Below are positions 56,598-64,000 of a DNA stretch of 64,000 nt, in pieces. Both the position numbers and the translations under genes were made by a program. Each line of letters opens with the position of its first letter. Position 1 is the first letter of the stretch. Origin of the DNA: Saussurea involucrata (lineage: Eukaryota > Streptophyta > Magnoliopsida > Asterales > Asteraceae); contig CM066318.1 in assembly GCA_033807775.1 (NCBI GenBank), forward strand, positions 83,544,379 through 83,608,378, read 5' to 3'. The notes under the pieces are model-generated. The model was not told the origin of the DNA, searched no databases, and worked only from the letters and a program-made list of their open reading frames with translations.

Positions 56598-58168
56598 ATG
56601 GCCAAGGTCAAGAAGGTCGCACCAAGGAACCCTAATGACGAGAACCGACCGTTCGACGAAGTGGGCGAAACCAAGCAGTGGTTCGGCCTCCGGCCACCAC
56701 AAATCAACCACCGAAAACCGTTATTTTGGATGATGACTCCATTCCACCAGTTCATCGTGAAGAAATCATGCATAAAATGAAGAATGCAACTGTGGGAGAT
56801 CCCTCTTAAGTGAAATCGACCAATGTGGGGGTATCCTCTGAGGTGAAATCGACCACTGAACCGACACCACCACCATCACCGAGCACCATGGCCATCGCCA
56901 TCTACTCTAAACCAAAGGCAGCTCTTTTAAAGGCCAAGAATGTTGAAAAAACACAGGTATCCTCTGTATCCCTAAAACCATTGGTGGACGGGCAAACCAC
57001 TTCTTGTACAGAGAGTGATCAATCCCAGCCGATTGCATCCACCAAAATCCATGGTATCATCTTTTCAAACCCAAATGAGCTACCCAACTCTTTCGTTTCT
57101 GTCGAGTCTGAAACTCCCAAAACTTCACACACTGATGAGCCTGAATAAAATGTAGAGACAGGGGAGGGAGTGGTTCAGATAGAAGGAGTGCTTAATCAGG
57201 AAGTTCATATTGGAGTAGAATTTCCTGACCTTAATGAATGGCTTTTCTACTCTGATGATGAACTCATTGTAGAGACCCTCAAGCCCAAAAAGATAAAAGC
57301 TCTAGGTTAAACTCATGCCTCAAAAACCAAAGCTAAATAGCCCCCTGTGAAAACAGCCAAGAAAACATTAGAAAAGGGTGAGACTTAAGGAACCAAACAT
57401 GTGGAAACCAATTGCTATGCTGCATTACCCATGCAGCATGAGCAGGCTGTTGAAAACAAGAGTAAGAAATCCAAGGGTACTGTGGTGTTTATTGACAGGC
57501 CTGAATCTCCTCACAAGGGGTTTAGTTTCAAGGCAGCTGCAAAGGTTTGGACTAAGCATAGCAATAGGGTGGGTTTGCCAGACAAAGGTGTTGATGAACA
57601 AAGTTTGAGGGAGTTTCATTTTATTAGAGATGTTGTTGATACCCAAGGCCTAGAGAAAGTTTTTGAGGTATACTCTTCCTATAACCTTACTCCGATGAGG
57701 GAATTTTATTGTGAGGTTTCAGTTACTTCTTCCCATAGGATTCAAATAAGAGGTGTGACCATCAAATTGACAGCCAATACCCTTAATGAGTTCCTTAGCC
57801 TAAACCCTCCCAAAAAGACAGAATACAACAAGTTGATGAAGAAGGGAAACCCCACTGATTTGGCAGAAGCTGCCGCTGCCCTTGGGAAGCCCAAATGTGA
57901 GTGGGAACACCATGCTAATTTCATGTTGAGAACCTTTAAGGCACTCAACCTCACTGCAACTTCAAATGTCTGGATTAACTTTATTAGGCATTCTATTTCA
58001 CCTACAACGCATGATAGCACCATTTCGGTAGATAAAATGTTCCTGTTGTACTGTTTTATTACAGGAAGAAGCATCAATCTGGGGAGGATCATGCTAAGAA
58101 GTATCCGGGAATGTGCCACACGAACAAGAGGAAAGCTATGTGTTTGTTCAAACTTAATTTTCAACTGA
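56598..58168 (+). pseudogene. Downstream (env-like) frame of element C, broken and 3'-truncated
   Basis: It begins MAKVKKVAPRNPNDENRPF. After a frameshift near 56690 it runs as Lys/Ser/Thr-rich sequence (56810-57148) with stops at 56808, 57146, 57308, 57338 and 57387. The best part, 57401-58168, has KGFSFKAAAKVW, LREFHFIRDVV, REFYCEV, RGVTIKLTANTLNEFLSL, FIRHSISPTTHDSTIS and GRSINLGRIMLRSIREC. This matches the domain often called 'putative plant transposon protein' that follows pol in Athila. The end beyond CATRTRGKLCVC is lost. Its role is not known. Confidence 0.8.
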
Positions 58169-59028
58169 TCACACCATCTTCTACTTTGTGATGTTATAAC
58201 AACATGAACAAAACCCTTAGCGTCACAACACCAACATTAACCATATGCCTTTGCTTCTACAAAAGGAATCTCAATCATCTTCTCACCAAAATGATGTTAA
58301 ATCAAGTCAATTTTGTTTGAAACGGAGCATACGAATTTGAAATTGGTCCATGAAATCGATGGCCAAACTGAAGGATCAATTAGATGACGGAAAAATAAGG
58401 CATTCTAATGAGTAAGTGTCGTGATGATAGGTTGTGGGAGAAACAGTGATGGGGTACAGTGATGTTTGAATAAAGAAAACAAAAAATTGATCTAAAGTTA
58501 AATGAAAAGATGAAACAACAAAGTTAGGGGTAACATTTCACACCAATACCTCATAACCAAATACTAGTGTTGCTTTCAAACAAGATGGTGAGAGAAAAGT
58601 AAAAAAGATATTGACAACATTATTAAGTCTCTATATTTTTTACTACTTTTTATTAAATAACAACCTCTAGGTAATTATGTTGGTAGTTAAGCGATTTTAT
58701 TAAAGTATGTATCTCATAAAATGTTACATATATTTCTTACAAAAAAATATACAACATTTAACCTGACAATAACAAAATACCAAATATATTCATCAATAAA
58801 GCAAAATAAAGAAATTTAGTAGATAAAAATCAACTAATCAAACCCTGTTACAATGTCTAAATAAGTGTATTGAAAATATAAAAAGAAAAATACAATTTTA
58901 GCACACTTAAAAAAGAAATTATAGAAGAAGCTTATTAGCATATATGAGTTTCTTTAGCTTCATTCCTGTCAAAAATGTTTTATGGAGTTCTTTTTGGAAT
59001 AACAACGGGGTTTAGACGATATTCAAGT
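58169..59028. other. AT-rich stretch after element C
   Basis: No LTR, frame or motif that I can name. The break with element C is abrupt near 58165. Confidence 0.5.
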
Positions 59029-59297
59029 TGCATTTGTTGCATGAGACAGGATAAGATAGAATAGGTTAAAACCCATTGTTCCATGTTTGGTGTGACATGG
59101 GAAATGACAAAAACTCACTATCACATGTTTGACACGACATGGGATAGGGAGAAGAACTGAGACAGGGTGAGACAAAAATAGATTTTTCTTGTTCTACCAA
59201 AATAAATGAAACAACATGGAACACGAGTGAAATATAAACTAAAAAATTACTAATCTATCCTCATTTGATATAATACTCTAAAATAGTTTTAAGTTAA

Positions 59298-59545
59298 ATG
59301 CCATTACCACCGGCGGCCACTTCTACTATAACAACCTTCTCCACCACCTCCTTAACCACCGTCGGCCACCGACTACCACTCTCCAACGCCACCACCGCTA
59401 CCATCACGACAACCTCCACCGCCCGACACCACCTATACATCTTCCACATCGGCCACAACTACCTCATCCACCAGTATTGACCTCCATCACCACCACCACC
59501 GTCCACCATCTTCACGCCCTCCACAACACCGTTGTCTACCCGCCA
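59298..59545. repeat. CCACC/ACC-rich low-complexity stretch
   Basis: Strongly biased to A and C on the plus strand, GC-rich in an AT-rich setting. The 60-codon frame here is a product of the bias. Confidence 0.7.
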
Positions 59546-59704
59546 CCACCATGCTTCTGTCAATTCATAAGGATCTTTCAAATCGAATCAAACATTGTAT
59601 TTTTTTTTGAAGTATATAATATTTATATGTATATGAGAATTTTTTGAAGTATCATCAATTATATTAGATTCTTCATTCAAATTTCGTACTGTTATATATG
59701 TATG

Positions 59705-59708
<4 letters not shown>

Positions 59709-59760
<52 letters not shown>
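59709..59760. repeat. AT microsatellite
   Basis: Uninterrupted AT dinucleotides for about 52 bp. Confidence 0.95.
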
Positions 59761-59764
<4 letters not shown>

Positions 59765-59980
59765 ATTGTTTTATAAATTAAGTTATTTAAATATTTATTT
59801 TATTTGCGTCACTTATAACTATTATATGATATATGAAATCATGAAACAACTTTTAGGGACAAATTTTCTAGTATTGTCCTATCTAGTCCTAGTCCTATCT
59901 TGTTCAATCATGTCCTTTTGTCTTGTCCGGTACTGTCATGTTCATTTCCGTCCAATCATGTATGCATATCAAACACTACT

Positions 59981-60133
59981 TTAGAGACTTGAATATCCTA
60001 GAGAAGACTCGATATGTTTTGAAGTATGTCGAGCGTCTTCAAACCTTCGCTCCAATACTTTCGAACAACTCTTGTACCCTTCGCTCATAAGCTAATTAAC
60101 TATTGATTCTATAACTCACCATAGCAAGGTAAG
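59981..60133. other. Unique-looking flank of solo LTR H
   Basis: No frame. Ends with GTAAG (60129-60133), the target duplication, and continues at 61098. Confidence 0.6.
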
Positions 60134-61092
60134 TGTTGGTCCCGAAAGGCTTAAACAAGTTTGTAGAAGGGGGGGTTGAATACAAACACACTATTTTACT
60201 TTTCTAAATTGTTTATTGATAAATCATTAACAATTTACAGCTTGTTGCGGAAACAAGATTAAGGATAAACCTAAATCTAAACAAGTTGGAACACTAAGGT
60301 TTTCTTGCACTAAGAAAGATAAGGAGATTACTGATAAAATCCTATCTTGAGAGATTTGAACTTGTCCAGAGTTAGCAAGTTACTTCAAATGAAGTGAGTT
60401 CATCTCTTTATATACTGCATGCATTTAATGCAATCCAGTATATACTTTACACGTGTCATTAGCGGATTGGTTGCATGTCATTGACTATTGATGACAACCT
60501 TAGTAGCCGCATGAATGAACAGTGTAGTGTCAGAGTGGTTGTACGATTTCAGATTTTCGGAGGTTCTTTTCTGACATTTCGTACGGTGGCGTGCAAGGGA
60601 GGTTAAGACAAAAGTACTTTGTACGGAGGACTTCATGATCAGCTTTCGTTGATTCAGCGATTATCATTTACTATTCAGCAGATGATAAAGTTCAGCGATA
60701 GCTGAAGTCTTGTACTTGATACTTCACGTTGAGTGGACAAATCTGAGTCTTCGCTGATCCGCATCAGTTCATTAGGAGACTTGTCGCTGGTTCTTGAGCT
60801 TGATCTTCGACTTCAGCGTAGAACCTTTGTTGACGTGAATCTTGTCTTCAGGGATCATAAGTAAACAACTAACTTATCAGCGATCACCATACGGACTGAA
60901 CAGACTCAGCGATATGGTGAACAGTGTTCGCTGAATGTTTAATCTAAAAGTGCGAGAGTTCCTATCAGCAGTACTGTAAGATCTTAGTACTTATCAGCGA
61001 TAGTGAAACTCTGATACATATTGTTTACTTACAATTTTCACTAAGTATTTAAGATAGGGTCATTATCAAATCACTGAGGGTTTGGATCAACA
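60134..61092 (-). mobile_element. Solo LTR H of the element B family
   Basis: 959 bp, TGTTGGTCCC...GGATCAACA, closely matching both LTRs of element B including the 7-G run and the TCAGCG/CGCTGA sites. GTAAG at 60129-60133 and 61093-61097. Minus-strand TATA at 60415-60424. It shows that family B has moved more than once here and that LTR recombination removed the interior. Confidence 0.93.
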
Positions 61093-61097
61093 GTAAG

Positions 61098-61845
61098 CTA
61101 CTCTGTCTGAGTCGTTACAAACAACCGAGATATCTACGCAATGATCAATACCCAATAGACCAAAATCAAGGAAAATCCACCCCTTCCCTTAAGCTAAGCC
61201 GCCCACCGAAGTCCTAATCCTTCACCAAAGAGTTAATCGTATCCGCCTCTCAGCCAGTCATCGCCTACTCCTTCTAATCCTATCGGTCAGCTAGCGCCTA
61301 GTCTTTTTTGAAGTGCTCGAAGTCGACTATAATATTTATATACGACATATGAGTTTACATACCCTCGTCACATCTGATAAAGTTTGAACCCTTGACCTTT
61401 AAGAAAGATTGAATTCTACCGGTAACCTAGATACGGCTAAATACATGGCTTTTGATGATGGCAAAGCGAAGATAACCATTTGAAAGCAAGACCACGACCT
61501 TATCGAGCTAAGAGGCCATTTTTTGGAGAAATGTTAAGGGGCCGTTAACTAAAAGTTTACTCGGTAAATGTTTTATAGTCGGGCCATTTATCTTTCCGGA
61601 TGAATATGAAAAAATCAAGAATCCCACCTGATAAAAGAGATGATAAACATATAGCGTTTTACCTGGTAAGCAAGAGTGATGACTCTTAACTACGTTTAAT
61701 GTGTAACTGTAAATTGTCACATATATTGATACCGTTTTAAAGACCAATAATCCTACACATTAAAATACATTATAGTAGAGTGAAAAAAGTGAAACAGCAT
61801 TCATAGGTGGGGAGAAGCCGCACGTTCCAGAGCTTTGATTGGGCA
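61098..61845. other. Stretch without recognisable features
   Basis: Mixed composition; the minus-strand frame at 61508-61747 has no motif. It looks like old unique or repeat-derived sequence. Confidence 0.4.
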
Positions 61846-62010
61846 TCTCCCCCGTTAAAATCCGACACGTAAAAACCGTCCGATGATTACGGCAACCGTC
61901 AGTTTGCACCACGTGTCCGGCTCATATGCTTTTGTGTGGACCCCACCACCAAGATCTTCCTCAATACTTTTAGACTTTTAGTACTCCCTCTATATAGCCT
62001 GGTGGTTCAG
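61846..62010 (+). promoter_or_regulatory. Promoter-like stretch with ABRE/G-box and TATA
   Basis: CACCACGTGTCCGG (near 61908) holds a G-box CACGTG overlapping the ABRE-type ACGTGTC. CCGACACGTA lies upstream, and CTATATAGCC (near 61990) could be a TATA box about 75 bp downstream. No coding frame follows within the window, so it may serve a gene with a distant start, be a remnant, or be chance. Confidence 0.35.
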
Positions 62011-64000
62011 TCCAACTAGTCGTCTTTTGCCACGTATATCTATATTCCCACTTTTTCCACTTACCATGTGATTAATAATTCATAAAAATGGAATTCCATG
62101 AATTATACTAATATATAAAATACTTTAATTGTTCAAAATTATATTATCTTAAAGATTTTTATAGATGTCTTTTGTGGTGAAATTATTATGACATAATTTA
62201 ATATACAAAATATTATTTTAACATCATATATGCCAATAAAAACAAAAAATTGCATTGAACGATAATATATTTGATTTGATATGGCTTTTCTTTTATGAGT
62301 TTTTTTATTACTTACTACACATATTTCAAGTAAAAGTAATAATTTTTATAAATCCTAGTTAATACTTTTTTTTTATAGTTTTTGAATATATTCTTTTGAA
62401 AGATATTTAAAAGTTTAATTTACTTTTACGATTAATATAAATTAATTGGGGAATCATTGCTTTTTAAACTGTGACTAGGATACATGATGCAAGCTGAACT
62501 TGAGTATCAATATATTTAATTTAAATTTGATAGTCATTTTCCAAGCTCAAATTAGATTGTAGTTTTTTAAACTCAAACTCGTTTGATGTTCAAACACAAA
62601 TTAAACTCAAATGTTTACCAAAACCTTATGCTAACCGGGTTAGATTTCGTTGTTTGCAAACTTTACCCCTTTGCGGGTTTAGTTAATATTTTTAGTTGAA
62701 TAATTTTGCCGTCATGAGCCACACAACACCTTGGATGAGCCCTCTATTGCTGGTTAGAGTCTTCCATCTTCTTTTAATAGTCTCACTTTGAGTTACCAAC
62801 AATACAAAGATGAATGAGGCAAGGAATTTTAGCTCAAATTTTATCGCCCTCATTTGAGTCCAAAATACCGAGCCGATGTGGGAGGAGTAATTTCTTCTTA
62901 AATATAGTCATTCATGGGTTGTACGAACCGCTAGACTCAACCCATCCGGCTTGTTAGAAGGCACGCTTGGAGAACCATTTTAAAAAATATGAATAGGCCT
63001 AGGTGGAATCGTTAAAATTAGTGGGCGCCTGGGCAGGCTTGAGGGACGAAAAAAATATTCGGACATACCCACATAGCCAGATATTTAGTTAAAATAGATA
63101 AAAAAAATTATCAAAAAAAGTTCAGAAGTGGTTTTGGATTGCAGTCCTACTAAGTACCAACTATCTCCCAAATAGTATACTATATGTGATATATCATTTA
63201 GTGTCTCGAATCTCGGTCATGAAATGTTGATTGGTTAAATATTTTGTTGTTGAAGAACGCAAACGTCGAATGTTGATAATCCTTGGAAAGAAAAATTACG
63301 TGCTCCCTATTTTGTGAAACTACATTTTTCTTACATTGTGCACATTGGTATATTTTACGCCTTTTTAGTTGGAAATAAACCTATATATTTTAAATGATTT
63401 TACATAACTTATCAATTTATGTAAGGCTTTTTAGGCTCGTTGGCAAAGCCGACCTGTGTATAGGATGGGTCGGAAAAATGATTTAAGATTATCATATTAG
63501 ACTTATTGGACAAGAAAAATATGTAGGTCTAGCCCACGGCCCATAATTTGACCCTTTTGAAGTGTTTAACTTTATAAAGTTTGTAAAACACCCATATTTA
63601 GAATTTTTGAATATTTTAATGTGTAGAAATCATAAATATGTCTTCAAATGATTTATTGCTCAAATAGAGTTCATTCAATGGTCTTCTTTCATGTTGGGTA
63701 ACTGATTTTATAAACCATTTGGAAAAATGCACATTTTAGTGTCATGAGTCATTTTGAGGATTATAAAGGGTATGAGTCCATTTGGGGAAACCCTTTGTTT
63801 TTAACCCGTGTAGAGTTTTGGGTTGATGATGATTTGTGGTACATGTTTACCTAAACAATATTTAAATGCATTTTATGCTATGATGACCGTTATTTATGGG
63901 TCTAATGAGTTTTGAGCATTTTGCTCGGTTTTGGCTTTAAGGAAGTTTTGGGGACATTTTTTCCGGTTTTGATGGCTCAATGTGGAGTCTTATTTATGAT
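62011..64000. other. AT-rich non-coding sequence to the window end
   Basis: No frame of 60 codons, no LTR ends, no tRNA or rRNA signature seen by eye. It has long A/T runs and short CCCATCCGGC- and GACCGTT-type islands. Confidence 0.5.

Larger units (their letters stand above)
13462..58168 (+). mobile_element. Element C: Athila-like Ty3/gypsy retrotransposon, 3'-truncated and interrupted by element D
   Basis: It starts with an LTR whose ends mirror each other (TGATAAGTGC at 13462, GCACTTATCA ending at 50102), then the primer site TGGCGCCGTTGCCGGGGA typical of Athila. Gag, protease, RT, RNase H and integrase follow in Athila order, then the Athila-type downstream frame. All genes carry stops and frameshifts. 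After about 58168 the similarity ends without purine tract or 3' LTR, so the copy lacks its 3' end. Without element D it is about 9.9 kb. Confidence 0.85.
59029..59980. mobile_element. Possible hAT-like non-autonomous element or MITE
   Basis: The left side (GCATTTGTTGCATGA) and the reverse complement of the right side (GTGTTTGATATGCATACATGA) are weakly alike, and both resemble terminal regions of plant hAT-type MITEs from memory. Near both ends the string ATGTTTG...GACATGGG or its complement recurs. No clear 8 bp duplication was found. The middle holds a CCACC-rich stretch (59298-59545) and an AT run. Confidence 0.3.

Noticed and set aside
59298..59480. 60-codon Thr/Pro/His-rich frame as a small gene
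   Set aside because: Low-complexity CCACC-rich DNA; no start context or conserved motif.
61508..61747. 79-codon minus-strand frame
   Set aside because: No recognisable domain, promoter or codon pattern; chance length in non-coding DNA.
1..64000. tRNA, rRNA or small nuclear RNA genes
   Set aside because: I looked for cloverleaf A/B boxes and rRNA-like blocks by eye and saw none; the tRNA-like strings are primer-binding sites only.

Overview
The window is plant nuclear DNA made almost entirely of nested LTR retrotransposons. The families present (SIRE/Maximus-like Ty1/copia, Athila-, Tat- and Tekay-like Ty3/gypsy), the initiator-Met-tRNA primer sites and the Athila tRNA-Asp-type primer site point to a eudicot. 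The U5 end shared by two copia families reminds me of Asteraceae, but that is memory rather than proof. I see no convincing host gene.

I use letters for the elements. A: old Tekay/Del-like gypsy element, minus strand, from the left edge to 5451 plus 12659-13461. B: 7.2 kb copia-type element, minus strand, 5452-12653, inserted in an LTR of A (target duplication AAAGC). It keeps gag and a spliced third gene but has no pol. C: Athila-like element, plus strand, 13462-about 58168, also inserted in that LTR of A; its 3' end is missing. D: SIRE-like copia element, 14756-49582, inserted in the 5' LTR of C (GTTAT). E: SIRE-like copia element, 14810-27874, inserted in the 5' LTR of D (ATAGC). F: 608 bp solo LTR, 15394-16001, inside the 5' LTR of E (CAAGG). 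G: Tat-like gypsy element, 35826-43037, inserted between pol and the third gene of D (GTTTT). H: solo LTR of family B, 60134-61092 (GTAAG). The deepest nest is A > C > D > E > F, five levels.

B, D and E carry a long third gene downstream of, or in B in place of, pol. It encodes an N-terminal globular domain, a Pro/Ser/Lys-rich linker, a coiled coil and a conserved C-terminal domain. In D and E a TATA box and leader lie directly before its ATG. In B it has two GT-AG introns and splices to an exact 1020-codon frame. G lacks RT, RNase H and integrase but keeps gag-protease on the plus strand and a four-exon gene on the minus strand. Each copia family is also filled, in LTRs, spacers and genes and in both orientations, with its own short motif: TCAGCG/CGCTGA in B, CCACCGA/TCGGTGG in E, and ACAGAGCCTCTGT with CAGAGG/CCTCTG in D. 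I consider this, with the separately promoted third genes, the most interesting feature of the window.

The last 6 kb (58.17-64 kb) are AT-rich and contain a possible MITE, a CCACC-rich stretch, an AT microsatellite, solo LTR H and a promoter-like stretch with an ABRE/G-box near 61.9 kb, but no recognisable coding sequence.
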